Below, in pieces: positions 45,924 to 58,350 of a DNA stretch of 64,000 bases. Both the position numbers and the translations under genes were made by a program. Position 1 is the stretch's first letter, and the number at the start of each line of letters is the position of its first letter. Source of the DNA: Bicyclus anynana (taxonomy: Eukaryota; Arthropoda; Insecta; Lepidoptera; Nymphalidae); NCBI RefSeq assembly GCF_947172395.1, contig NC_069087.1, positions 1,984,001 through 2,048,000 of the forward strand. The letters are read 5' to 3'. The notes under the pieces are model-generated. The model ran no database searches and was not told the DNA's origin. It saw only the letters and a program-made list of their open reading frames with translations.

Positions 45924-48900
45924 ATGTCTCTACAAGAGGTGAGTTTAGAGGTCGATTAAGTAAATTATTATGTTGGGAACTAATTATTATAGATGGGTAT
46001 GTAATAAGTGCTACAAAATGATTTGCAGTTATGAAAATTCATCAGGTAAAGTAGTAAATAAGTTTTTGTCTGTTTTGAATCCTTAGTAATCTTAAATTAT
46101 TCTAATTTTTTTTATAATTTGCTTAAATAGATTATTATAAACTTAATTAGTTCCTGAGATAATATTACTATAATATGTTAAACAAGTTAGTTTTTTATTT
46201 AAAGAAAGTTCTCTAAGTGAAAGTGTTATACTTTACAATGGTTTAAATTTTTGTACTTTCCATTAATTTTACTGACTTACTTGGGAACTTTGTAATGAAA
46301 GGAAACTAAGCTGTAAATAACTGACACCTAAGGTAATTTACTAGCATTACAAGCTAATTTTAATGGTGAAATGCAATTTGATTTGAAACTCAAACCTTGC
46401 TGCTTCAAGGAATTAATGACTGGACATATATCTTGGGAGTTAATAATGGCTTTACAACCCTTTTGCCTTATAGAACATGTCCCTTTGAGGCAAAAGGATA
46501 TGCTCTATAAGGTAAAGACATCAACTTTCCAACTCCAGCTAATTAGTGTAGATATTTATACTATCAAATAAATTAAACTTGTAGAAAAGGCTGTATATGA
46601 GACTGTTAAACAAATTGCATGTATCTACAATAATTCAGAGAGGATGTAATAAATAGCTCAGTGGATAAGACCTCTGCCTCTGATTCCCGAGGGTGTGGGT
46701 CTGAATCCGGTCTGGGGCATGCACCTTCAACTTTTAAGTTTTGTGCATTTTAAGAAATTAAATATCATGTGTCTCAAATGGTGAAGAAAAACATAGTAAG
46801 GAAATCTGCATACCAGAGAATTTTCTTAGTTCTTTGCGTGTGTGAAGTCTGTCAATCCATATTGGGCCAGCATGGTGGACTATTAGCCTAACCCCTCTGA
46901 GAGAAGATACAAGCTCAGTAGTGAGCCGAATATTGATTGATAATGACAATAGTTCAGCTAAGGGATGGGATGGGAGGCTTAGGGGCTGATGAAATAGTCC
47001 ATAGTAGTTGAACTCACTTCTATAGGCTTTTTTCTTAGAATGATTAATGATTTATTAAAATTGCTACTATTTTAATTAAAATATTATACATAAACATATA
47101 GCAGTTTGAGTGTCCTCATACATAAATACAGAGAAAGTTGGCCTACTTAGTTATTTCATTATGGAATAAAAGTGAGATATATGATACTCGTATATGAGAT
47201 TTTTAAATACATTTTTGTATGTATTTGATTATTTTCAAAATATTTGTAACAGGCTTCTTCTATTACAAGATAAAAAGGCCTATGAACTGAAATGTATGCA
47301 TGCAATATTTCACTAGATGTTTCTTAGCCTATTCTCTTACTATAAGCATGGTAGACAGTTTTGGAGTTTTGACTGTGGTCACTTCGAAACGCGTCACTTT
47401 GGTCACGCAGGGTTTAAGTTTCCTTAACTGTTCCAGTATAAAGCATTTTTTTAATTGCTCCTTGGAATAATATAAGCAACCCTTCTTCTTCTTCAGTTAA
47501 AAATTATTTTAAAATAACTTTAAAGGTCTCTAGTAATTGGTTGCCATGAAGGTAACAGTTGAATGACTGGCCACATAAGTCCTCATGATATTCAGTAGGA
47601 AATATCAAAAAAATACATTTTATACTCAGACAATTAACTTATTGTACCGGAACACTTGGTGGTACGTTTTTCCAGTAACCGGGGATTGAACCCAGGACCT
47701 CTGTCTTGTAAATCCATTGCACACACACACCACCACTCTGTTATGGAGACGATCAGAGTATGGGGTCATGGCAACTTTTAACCTTCCTAAAATAATGTAG
47801 CTATCAGTCTGAGGCAACCAGCGGCGTAAAGTCCATATAGGCCGATTCCCGCCGGGTTACTTTTTAAAAATTTATATGTACATATTCATTATGGTAATGA
47901 ATATACTTGTTGGATCAAGTGGTATGAATTTCCTTTTCTTTGGGGCTTACCTTTGTCGAAATTTTATCCTACGCCACGAGAGACTACATTAAACTTTGAT
48001 TCTTCTTTGTCTTATTGAAATAGGTTGAATGTTATATAACCCAAAATAATAGATTTATATTGACTAAGCCACTCCTGCATTATTGATATATTGATACCTA
48101 GTTTCGATTATATCAACTGTGATTTCATTGTTTATCTTTGATTTTGTAGATAATATGATAACAATATATTAATCAGTGATACCTAACATGAAACATAATA
48201 TCTGACAAGTGTTACTAATTAACAATAATTGTAATTTATTGTAAAATATTATATAGGTAATGGTATCCATACTATGAAGACAATTTTGTTTGACTGTATT
48301 TTAATAAATACATGTTTAATCAAGATTTTGTATACATTATTGTAATAAAAATATGAAAATGAGAGAGCAAAGGGCAATATCTAATTAAAATCAATCAATC
48401 TCTCTTAATACCTCTAGTGAAGTGTCATAGAGCGACTGGATGCTACTAAGAATTTCATGCAAGGAACAAAAATTTCTTATACCATAGCCCAAATCAGCAG
48501 GCTAATTCACTAACTTTCTTTATACTAACTACATAGTAGTTGACTTATACAATATTGAGATTCCATGTGACTTAATGTCATCTGGTGTCTAATGACAATT
48601 CTTTGTGGATATCATACAGTAGATAGATGACACTTTTCACTTGATTTAATAAACATCAAATTAGTGAATAGGCCAGGTAGATTACACGATTCAAATGAAA
48701 GCCTTATATTATATGCTAACTACTGCTAAGTTAAACACTTTAATGTAAAAATTAATTTTTAAATTATGAATATTTCTGTTTCAGCAATTCGACAAGGCAG
48801 CTGCCAACGTTAAGAACCTGAAGACTCTGCCAAGTGATGCGGACCTCCTGGAGCTGTACGCATACTTCAAACAGGCCACAGTTGGAGACGCTGATGCTGC

Positions 48901-51900
48901 CAGTAAGTGTTTCTTTAGTTTTAGCCTGCCTGTCCACCAGAGCGGAGCTAGTGAGCATAGCGGAGAAACGGAGTAATGCGGAGCGGAGTTGCGTACTGTC
49001 TCTTTCCACCGAAGAGGAGCGAGGCTCCGGAGCGAAGTGAGAAAATAATGTGCAGCCGAGTTGCAGACGTGATTCCCCGCTTCGCTTACCCTTTTTATAT
49101 GAATTTTTAAACTAGCTCGCAAGTCTGTCTACTTAAGAACAGCGGAGATTTTATGCAATCCTAATAATAATTAATATTTCTGTTTCTCTGCTCCGCTGCC
49201 TCGCTCCGCTTCGGTGGACCGGCAGCCTTAACCATAGACTTGTATTGAACTTGATGCCACCTTTTCATCCAATCATGGCTTTTTTATGTCATTACTTTCG
49301 CCAATTTATTGTGACTGTGCTAGATCTCACTACGACCACAGTACATTAAAAGAGAGTAGTACTACCAAGTACCAAGGCTTTAAGTTATTCTATAATATGT
49401 GTAATTTTTTTCACTTTGACGACCCTTCTAGTGCAGTTGCCACAAAGAATAACCTTGGTTACAAACAGGGTGATTGTGGGATTGATTCCCAGCCTGGGTC
49501 AATGTAGGATTGTACATTATTTAAATTCCCTTTAAGGAGAAGAAGACTTGTATATATGAAGGCCTGACTCTGTAGGCCGTTAAAATAGCTCTTAATCATC
49601 ATCATTGTTAGATTAGACAGAGAAGCATTAAACAAAAAAATCCATAAATTGCTTAAAAAACGCCTTAAATGAACGCTACTACGCTAAGATCACTGACAAA
49701 CCGTCAGGGTGTGAGTTACAAGCATGTTGCCATGATAAAAATTGTTAATAAATGTTGTCAGCTAATGAAAAAAATACATTTTATTTAGTTCATTTAAAAA
49801 AAATGCGGGTTCCAAAAAAAAATATTTTGGGTTTTAAGCCCTATATTTTTTATGTTATAAGATAAAAATAAATTGTTCTGCTTAGTTGACACTCGGAATA
49901 AAGGCCCAGCCTCCATACAAAATTGGGACATGTCCTTTGGAATGGAAATAGATTTTACTTTACTTTCATACCGGGAAAGTTCATGGTTCCCATGGGATTT
50001 GTGAAAAACTGACTTCCACGCGGACGAAGTCGCGGGTATCCGCTAGTAGGTTATATAATCTTTGCATCACCACTTGGCAATTACGTAATTAGGAACGCTG
50101 TGCAGTCAAGTGTTAACTTTCGGTTTGCGTGAAATCCGTCTTATCAAGTTTTTGTTATGTGAGGTTATTATGTTATTATTTTTGTACTTTTGTTAAAAAT
50201 AGACACAAACCACTAAATGCCTAAAAATAGAAAAATCAATCATTTTGCTCTGAAATGGCTTCCAAAAAACCCGGTAAATGGGCATTTAGCACTAATCTTG
50301 CACGCTTGGTTAAATAAATTGCAATTTGCAATATCTACTTATATAATATATAAGTAGTGTAACAGAATTGTGTAGGTACATGGAAATCCCTGTAAAAACA
50401 GGAAAATGTAGCATGAGGATGAATATACACACTTGAGTAACATGTATTATAGAACTAAGAAATACTAACATTTGCTGTTTGCAATCAACTACAGAATGCA
50501 GTCAAGTATCCAGTAAAAGATTGAAATTATAATTATTCGTTGGCTAGTTATAACTCAGGGGCACTCAGCAAAAATATGGGGCCTCTGGACTACATGGGCC
50601 CCTTACGTGTTTTTCCGTGTGCCTCGTATTCGTACTCGTAGTGCTAAGTCACTGTCATATTTATTTTAAGCGAGCATTTTTGTTTCTTTCGTGAGAAATA
50701 TTTACCCTTCATTTGGGCCCCCCAAATAATTTTGATATCGGGCCCCTCTAGGGCACGCTACGCCACTGTTATAACAAATTAGAGCCAGTGCCAGTGACAC
50801 TGAGCCCGTCAACTCGTAGCATGGTGGACTCTAAATTCTTCTCGTTTATAGAAGAGCCATGAGCCCTGGATCTGTATCTTATGATGATGATGATGATGAT
50901 AATAATAACAATGGGTGGCGTGATATTCTTTAAGTGGCATCTATCAAGTGGTTATTCTGTATTTAATATAATCAAGTTGTCTTCAACTCGCCTCGACCTT
51001 ACAAAGGGTCGGTGTGCTTTGCGAAGGTCACAGATATACGACATAATGTATTACGTGGTCGTTATTTGTATGCCACTAGATATAAGTTAACACGGCATAA
51101 ATAACACAAAAATAGCAACAAGCACGAATAAGCTTAGCGAATGTGGTTACGATTTTCATAAGTAGTATCTCGTTTTGATCTGGTGAAAATTAACTACCAA
51201 GTGTACATGTAAATAATTAAAAATTTATTCCATTGTTAAGTGCCTTTAATGTATTTTAATTCTTCATATTACACAATTGCCAGGCCTTATTGTAAGCTGC
51301 TAAATAGGCTGATAAGGACTATTGTCCAGTTTTCGGAGTGAAAATATTTATTTGGTTTCGTCGGGTCTGGGTGAAGTTACCGCTTGCTTTCGTCGGTTCT
51401 TTGCGGAGAATATAATCTATACTCTATACTAATATAAAGTTGAGAAGTTGTTTGTTTGTTTGTATGACTAAACGCGCTAATCTCAGGAACTACTGGTCCG
51501 ATTTGAAAAATTCTTTCAGTGTTAGATAGCCCATTTATCGAGGAAGGCTATAGGCTATATATATATATTATTGCCGTATTCCTACGGGTACGTATTTTAT
51601 ACGGCTGCCAAACGTGGCCGATCACTAAAGAAATAATTCATAAAATACAGGTTTCCCAAAGAGCCATGGAAAGGAGCATGCTAGGCCTAAAAATAAAACA
51701 TAAAATAAAAAATAAAATAATAAGGAACAGGACAAAAGTTATAGACGCGGCCAAACTAGCATGTCTCCTAAAATGGCGCTGGGCTGGACACATAACAAGG
51801 ACAACGGACGGGCGGTGGACAGAAAAGGTATTGCACTGGTACCCACGTGACGAGCGCCGGTCGAGAGGCCGGCCGCGACGACGCTGGCGCGACGACATCG

Positions 51901-52195
51901 TAGACACAGCGGGGACCACTTGGACAAGGTTGGCGAGAGATAGAGATACATGGAGAAGGATGGAGGAGGCCTATGCCCAAAAATGGGCGTTCCAATAATT
52001 AACTGACATAATATTAACAATGACGAAGAATTTTTCTGACATAAAATATTTATTAACATTTAAAATTGAAATTCAAATCAAAATTTAAATCAAACTTATA
52101 ATGTACAAATTGAAATTGACATGTTTAAAAATTAATACTAAATTTATTATGTATAATGTTTTGCAATTACTTTTATATTATTGGAAATAAAGGCT

Positions 52196-52226
<31 letters not shown>

Positions 52227-55200
52227 TTCCTACGGGTACGAGAACCACGCGGCGTCAGCTAATAACATTATAAATTAGTTAGGTATACGAAATAGGACAC
52301 AAGGTGACCTTGACCAAAGACCAAAAAACACTAAAGAAGTTCTTTATAGTGTTTTTGTTATAGTTATTGTGATCAAATGTCTACAGGTATTTCATCTGAA
52401 CAACAACGAATTCAAGTAAACTGTAAACATTTGTCCAAGTAAAATGAATTGTGTATTCTTTTGAAGATTTAATTCCGGTTTAGTGCAAATATGATGAGTA
52501 TTGTATGAAATGGACCGCGACATTTTGACGGATACAATGCCACTTTTCCGCTCTGGTTAGTACACTAAATGTGAAACTGGAGTAAATGAAGAACTCAAGA
52601 ATCTATTTTGCTAATGGTTCAACAGTTTTAAAACTATAACATGAATGTGTCTTTAAAAATCAGTGTTTTATTTCTTTCGTTGTGTTTTTTTTATTCTTTA
52701 CAAGTTAGCCCTTGACTACAATCTCACCTGATGGTAAGTGAAGAAAATCTCATTCGGCCCAGGTGGGGATCGAACCCAGGACCTCCGTCTTGTAAATCCA
52801 CTAATTGTGGTATGTCTACATGTACTTTAGTTTTCCTACGGATTTCCTCATTTTATCTTTCTTGAGACTCCCAACATAGCCCGTTCCATAGGTCACTGAG
52901 TGACGTTGAATTTGTGGATAAACTTTATATTTTCTAAAGTGTGTGACAGCCCCTTACTAACTAATGAACCCCCCTGAATGAATCCCCCTGAATGAAAAAA
53001 AAATGACTGCTGAAGAAAATAATGTATTTATTTGAATAAAAGGTAGCACATAAACGACCAAAAGAAATGTCTTTGTAATATTAATGTGATGGGTGTGCTT
53101 GTTTCTTGTCGGAAATGGATTAAATGTTAGAAGTAATTTTGGACAATTTTAACCTTAATTCTCACTTGGTATCAGTTATCAAGCCACCATTACGTAAATC
53201 TTGTCGCGAACCGAGAAGATTTACGTAATCCAGAATGAGAGGGGTTATGGCCAATAGTCCACCACGCTGGCCCAATGCGTATTGGCAGACTTCACACACG
53301 CAGAGAATTAAGAAAATTCTCTGGTATGCAGGTTTCCTCACGATGTTTTTCCTTCACCGTTTGAGACACGTAATTTCTTAAAATGCACACATGAAAAGTT
53401 GGAGGTGCATGCCCCGGACCGAATCGGAGGCAGAGGTCATATCCACTGGGCTATCACGGCTCTCTACAAAATAGCAATATATAATTATATAACAAAATAT
53501 TTGGTATATCTCCTATGGGAAACTGTATAAATTTGTCTAGCAAGTTTCATGGCTTTCTTATAGGCGGTTTTGTCGGTATACTATGAGTTTGTTGTGGGCT
53601 CTTCTCGGACCAAGGCGCGTTTGGAACCCTCGTAACTTTAATTTTAAGTTTTCGAATAATTATTATCACCATTATCTTAAGTAATATTATTACCTGACGT
53701 TTCGAAAGAGCTTGTAAACTAAGCATATTTGAAATAAATGAATTTTGACTTTGACTTTCACTCAATGTATATTGAGTATACCGACAAAACCGTATCTACC
53801 GCCAAGCGGTAAGCGATAAGGATGTAGTTTAAAAATATTATAAATTAAATTCATAGTTATTAAGTGTTTTAAGTTTGCGGATCAAAAATCAATTTGCTAT
53901 CAAAATAATAATTAATGGTGTATTTTCACGTGTATTACGTCCGCGATGGCAGGTTTATGATAGTAGTAATCTGTCGTTTTATCTGTTTGTCACTACGAGT
54001 ACATTGGCAGGTATTTGATAATGATGTTTGCTGTTGATTTTAGGTCAGATTCGAGTATTGTACTGTAGGGGCTAGGCTATGTTTGAAGTGGCCGATTCCG
54101 CTTTTTTATTCATCGACTATATTTATAACTAGCGGACGCCCGCGACTTCGTCTGCGTAAAACCCTACTACTACGCCTACCCCTAGACTACCCCTACCCTA
54201 CCCCTATCCTACTACCCCTATGGTATGGACCATGCGACGGCGACGGAAGCTTCAAAAATGGAGTAACTTCTCCCGTTTTCTCAACATTTCCCTTCACTGC
54301 TCTGCTCCTATTGACGGTAGCGTAATGAAAAGTGTACTTTAACCTGCCCAGAAGTATGTACAATTGTACCAAGTTTCGTTAAAATCCGTCGAGTAGTTTT
54401 TGTTTCTATAAAGAACATACAGACAGACAGACAGTATAGATAATTTTTGATGTTATGCGAATGATGGTAACTCAGTTTGGTTCAGAAGAGATACAAATTT
54501 ATTCTACGGAACCCCCCCCTCCCTTGTAACATAACCACCTTCTTACATACAATGAAATTACATAAATAAATATAGTACGCATATGATATTGTAAAAAACT
54601 AATTTAATTTTGTATTTATTTTGACTAGTGAATTTTTAGATAGTGTTTTAAGAAATTTGCATGCCAGTATATGGCGAATTGTATAATCTACTTTAACATT
54701 TATCGTATACCAGCTAATGTACCTAACTATACAATTGCAAATAATTGAAATTGAAATCTTAATTCTGAACTTTATTTACTGAAAATTTCTTAGAAGAAAG
54801 AAAACTTCTGTATCTTATACCCTGACCCAGGATTCGATGATCTAGAACTCAATATCCGAAACCACATAGTCAAACAAACGAGGCAGAGCACACCCAAGCC
54901 AAACAAAAAAAAAATTATAAGAAATTCTACATTCCGATTTGGGAATCAAATCCAGCATAATTCAATTATAAAACATTTATTCCCCGCAGCAGATAGCTCG
55001 CGGCCTACCTACAAAATGATTGATATTTAGATTTTATAATAGGTACTTAGGTTAAATTTTTTAATCGCCCCAAACATAATTTATAATTTAATGAAGGGGT
55101 TAATCACTTATAAGCGCGTTATGTAATAATTAAAATGTTATTTATTACGTAAATCTTATCAAAGGTCTTACATTGCGTCAGATACTAAAATGGGCACTAA

Positions 55201-55694
55201 GTAGGTACTTAGCAATGATAATTATTATAAAGATGATTATCGACTCGATTAATATCTTCGTAATTATTACCGACTGTCTAGGCTATATTTTATCTAGGGA
55301 CAAAATATAGCCAATATTACCTACCATATTATAGTTTATATTTTGTCTTCGATAAGTTATATTTTATCCCTAGATAATATACAGCATATGCTACTTGCTG
55401 ATAACGTAGCTTTCCACTGGTGAAACAATAATTAAAATCCGATTTAAAGTCTTTAAATCTTAGCAAACAAACGCATATTCATATCTATAAAACTAAATAG
55501 AGAGGATAGAAGTTATGTTTTTTTTTTATTAATTTAAATATCGCTTAATTACAGACAAACCAGGCCTGTTCGACCTCAGAGGCAAGGCCAAGTTCGAAGC
55601 GTGGAGTGGCAAGAAGGGCGTGTCGAAGGAGGACGCACAGAAGGCATACATCGCGAAAGCTGACAGCCTCGTCGCTTCCATTGGACTTCAATAA
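45924..55694 (+). CDS. Acyl-CoA-binding protein, tandem copy 2 (90 aa)
   Basis: Coding exons 45924-45938 (MSLQE), 48785-48902 and 55555-55694; phase 0 and phase 1 introns at the same places as copy 1. This copy is the more canonical one: LYAYFKQATVGD near residue 30, ADAANKPGLFDLRGK in the loop, KAKFEAWSGKKG in helix 3 and AYIAKADSLV near the end. The ligand-contacting Tyr28, Lys32, Lys54 and Tyr73 are all present. The expected role is binding and buffering of acyl-CoA in the cytosol. The second intron is 6.65 kb and has collected a MITE, SINE pieces and a Helitron with a nested retrotransposon. The stop codon lies inside the sequence AATAAA (55690-55695). Insect genomes often carry several ACBP genes of this length, so I cannot say which paralogue this is. 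Confidence 0.95.
46648..46949 (+). mobile_element. SINE-B in ACBP copy 2 intron
   Basis: Starts TAGCTCAGTGGATAAGACCT with B box GGGTCTGAATCC and ends near the GATTGATAATG tail. It is somewhat diverged. The antisense frame 46758-46949 is a shadow of it. Confidence 0.85.
47634..47760 (-). mobile_element. Old SINE-A-like fragment
   Basis: GGGGATTGAACCCAGGACCT and TTGTAAATCCATTGC match the reversed tRNA-like head of SINE-A. The rest is diverged and contains a CA run. Confidence 0.6.
48924..49229. mobile_element. MITE with GC-rich inverted ends in ACBP copy 2 intron
   Basis: GCCTGTCCACCAGAGCGGAG near the left is mirrored by CTCCGCTTCGGTGGACCGGC at the right, with many GCGGAG/CTCCGC motifs inside. 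It begins only 20 bases after the exon 48785-48902 donor. Confidence 0.82.
49930..50046 (+). mobile_element. Helitron 3' fragment, second subfamily
   Basis: Ends CGCGGACGAAGTCGCGGGTA then TCCGCTAG; the 5' half is missing. Confidence 0.75.
50545..50769. mobile_element. Degraded MITE of the GGGCCC/ACGCCACTG type
   Basis: Contains GGGGCACTCAGC, ATGGGCCCCTTACG and ends GCACGCTACGCCACTG, like the right ends at 56870 and 58119. The left end is decayed. Confidence 0.55.
51423..52261 (+). mobile_element. Helitron-like short element split by a retrotransposon
   Basis: TCTATACTAATATAAAG start; the consensus is interrupted at 51592 and resumes at 52226 to end GCGGCGTCAGCTAA. The interrupting DNA is the RTE-like insertion 51593-52224. 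Confidence 0.88.
51593..52224 (+). mobile_element. 5'-truncated non-LTR retrotransposon (RTE-like) nested in a Helitron
   Basis: A frame through about 51998 reads RILYGCQTWPITK, QRAMERSMLG and LKWRWAGHITRTTDGRW, the C-terminal part of an RTE-type reverse transcriptase, but clearly a different subfamily from 16304-17372. A 3' UTR with AATAAAGGC and a (TTTA)n tail follow. The target duplication ATTCCTACGGGTACG lies at 51578-51592 and 52226-52240, and the host Helitron resumes exactly after it. Confidence 0.9.
52689..52802 (-). mobile_element. SINE-A, internally deleted, reversed
   Basis: The 3' end (CAAGTTAGCCCTTGACTAC) is joined directly to the reversed B-box part (GGGGATCGAACCCAGGACC); the central 200 bp are missing. 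Confidence 0.85.
53189..53229. repeat. 14-bp perfect hairpin next to a SINE-B break
   Basis: ATTACGTAAATCTT, a 13-base GC-rich loop, AAGATTTACGTAAT. Confidence 0.93.
53231..53462 (-). mobile_element. SINE-B, internally deleted, in ACBP copy 2 intron
   Basis: Reversed SINE-B from CAGAATGAGAGGGGTTATGG to CCACTGGGCTATCACGGCT. The B-box region is shortened (CCCCGGACCGAATCGGAGG). The 3' tail is lost next to a 14-bp hairpin at 53189-53229. Confidence 0.85.
53692..53757 (+). repeat. Retrotransposon 3' tail fragment
   Basis: CTGACGTTTCGAAAGAGCTT, then TGTAAACTAAGC and AAATAAATGAATTTTG with a (TTTGAC) tail; same family as the tails at 18417 and 19940. Confidence 0.65.
54129..54440 (-). mobile_element. 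Helitron-like element, reversed, in ACBP copy 2 intron
   Basis: Begins CTAGCGGACGCCCGCGACTT and continues through the TACCCCTA-rich stretch to GTACCAAGTTTCGTTAAAAT and a (CAGA)n run. The frame 54083-54325 is a product of it. Confidence 0.75.
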
Positions 55695-55695
55695 A
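55690..55695 (+). promoter_or_regulatory. AATAAA hexamer spanning the stop codon of ACBP copy 2
   Basis: The last codon and the stop read CAA TAA A, creating AATAAA. ACBP mRNAs usually have a longer 3' UTR, so the working signal may be a later one, such as the AATAAA near 56618. The hexamer itself is directly visible. Confidence 0.3.
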
Positions 55696-56712
55696 TACTA
55701 CTTTAAGCTCACAAGATAACACTACGAAAATGTCCACACATTAATTACATTACTAAACCTCTATTGTAAATTGTCAAGATGTACTAACGTAAAACGATTG
55801 TTGGTTACGCCAATGTCAGTTACGACACTTGCTTTAATTTGTTTAAGCGAGATTTGCGTGTTAAAAATACAAATTCACGTGACGTTATAACTTGGAGTAT
55901 ACACGTATCAAAAATAAGTTGGCCACATTTTATTATGGTATAACATAATAATTAATTCAAATATATACTTGTATGTTGGTGCTGCATGTTAATATTTGCA
56001 CAATTTTCGTAGAAAGAAATCTATAATTCATGAATTTTTCTTTGAAGTAAACCATCAATTTTTTTTATTTAAAATTGACATTTTCATAGTGGTGTTATCA
56101 AACATATTTAAGTTGTAAGTTTAAGTTATTTTTCAAAGTTTTCTTATAACTATTGCAATAAGAAGAAGAAAACAGTATGCTTCCTACTAAACATAACAGA
56201 TAAACGCATATTTATTGTATGTAAATGTGATTTACTACATAAAAGAGTACTACATAAAAGAGAAATTTCGTTGTGACAACGTCTGTAATTTTGTTAAAGA
56301 ATATTTTTTTTTCAAATGTTTATTAAACAAATGTTATGACCACAGATGCATAATATTGAGTAAGTCAAAAATTATAATAATTTATGTATCTTGTGTTATT
56401 TACTGAATATGTGGAATGTTACTAAATGGGATAGCTAACACATTGGTTAGTAATTTATAGCATCAAAATTGATACTACGTAATCAGTTCTAGCAAGAACT
56501 GGTGTCAAAAATCGTTATTACAAGAAAACAATGAATGTAAGGCATTTATATTTTTATTTGTGTGTACGGTATAGGTTGGCTTAGGTTACTACTTCATCAC
56601 AATTAGTAATATTACAGAATAAAAGTGACCAACATAATATATACATACAACACAACATATATAATACTACTTGCAACGTAACATGAATTATGATGTTTTT
56701 CGTGACAATTAT
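55696..56712 (+). other. 3' region of ACBP copy 2
   Basis: Probably 3' UTR for part of its length; AATAAA occurs near 56618. No other gene is recognised. Confidence 0.4.
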
Positions 56713-56993
56713 CAGTGGCGTAACTATGTTTATCATCTAAACGAATTAATTGTGAGGGCCTCTTAAAAATATTCTTGAGTTCACGGCCTCGCGGGCGGGC
56801 CCTTTGAGCCGTGGGCCCGTGTCATTTTGCCAACCCTGACACTAGTTACGCCAATGACTGTAGGTCAAATATTTTTAAAAATTGTACTAACATTTTCTTC
56901 CTGGGCCCGTGTCATTTTGCCAACCCTGACACTAGTTACGCCAACGACTGTAGATCAAATATTTTTAAAAATTGTACTAACATGTGCTTCCGT
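56713..56993. mobile_element. CAGTGGCGTAACT-type MITE with a 90-bp tandem duplication
   Basis: CAGTGGCGTAACTA at the left; the right part GGGCCCGTGTCATTTTGCCA through ACTAGTTACGCCAA is present twice at a 90-bp step (56813-56902 and 56903-56993). Because 90 is a multiple of three, a 63-codon frame with a repeated GPCHFANPDTSYAND arises by chance. Confidence 0.8.
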
Positions 56994-57939
56994 AACATTT
57001 GAAATATTATCGTAAGTATAACTTTTTTTTTGGTCACCGTCTGGTCACTTTTGTTCAGTAAAATAAATAAAAATAAATGGTGCTCTCAACTTTTTTTTTA
57101 CTCTACATTGTTACTCTACGATATTATGGGCATATTTTGTTAACTTTTTGTAAATTGCCGTAAAATAAATCGTGTGAAAAAAAATATCGTTTTTATTTAG
57201 GTGTGACTATATTTTTGTGGCATTTTTATTATTATTAGTATTAGTTGCGGATACTTAGAATAAAAAATCTAAGGTAAGTAGGTACCTAATATTGATCTAA
57301 GATATAACACACTTGCCTAGGAGATGCCTATTTACTCTTGTCTTATATGGCTGTAAGATTAATTCGTAAGTAAGAAATTTTAGCAAGCATAAATGAGAAT
57401 CACAGCTTTAGGTACCTATAAAATTTAATTCTGAAGAATACTCTGGATAATGCAAGTATAAAGTGTCTAATGGATTGTCGGTTTTCGTTTCCGTCGGGAA
57501 GAATAGTATTAATAATATTTTTCTCGTATAATATTATAACTTTATACATATATTGTTATAAAATATTATGACTTTAAAAAATCGTGATTTCCCACGATGC
57601 ATGAGTAATTATTTTAAATGGTCCAATGCTTTATTTATTTAATTGTCGATGTGGCATTGAAATTAGGAGATAATAACCAAAATCACAATAACTATTCAAA
57701 TAGGCCTATAAATAAATTTGTACCTTTAAATTTGACCTTGACGGTCTTAGAGTTTATAGTTTGGGTAGGAGGCTTTATGAAGTGCCAGGTATCAAACGTT
57801 TGACCCTTAAATAATGTAAAACAGATAACTTGCTTAGAGCAAGTTCTAACAAACTCAGTTTTTATAAAAATTAGGTTCTCTATAACTAGCCTTAACCCGT
57901 CTCGTGAACACACGAATATACTAACTGGCACACCCTGGT

Positions 57940-58119
57940 CAGTGGTGTAACTGACACCTGAGGCCCGTAGCAAATTCATTGTATGGGGCCCAAGAATAAT
58001 AGTCACATTTTTTTTAAATGTTAGATTACCCATTTCTGAGCTCACAGTCTCGAGCCGAGCCATTTTAGATCATGGGCCCGTTGGCTTTTTGCCAACCCTG
58101 CCACCCAGTTACGCCACTG
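57940..58119. mobile_element. MITE with CAGTGG(C/T)GTAACT ends
   Basis: CAGTGGTGTAACTGAC at the left and CCCAGTTACGCCACTG at the right. The inner CTGAGGCCCGTAGC and ATGGGCCCGTTGG resemble the element at 56713-56870. The end sequence is common in hAT-type MITEs. Confidence 0.8.
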
Positions 58120-58350
58120 TGGTCTGTAGGCCTATGATACTAGTATTGAAATTATAAATTATAAAAGTATTGAAAGAAGCGAAATTGTCCATCAATAGCA
58201 GCGGTATCAAAAATATCTTCCTTTTTTTTGCATTGTCGTTGATGCTAGGCCTACCTACTGTGTTAATATTATTTTTACTACAAAATAAAGTCTCAAAGTA
58301 TAATTTAATCCAGTACAAGCAAAGTAAGACCGTTTAAGGGTCAAGATCGT

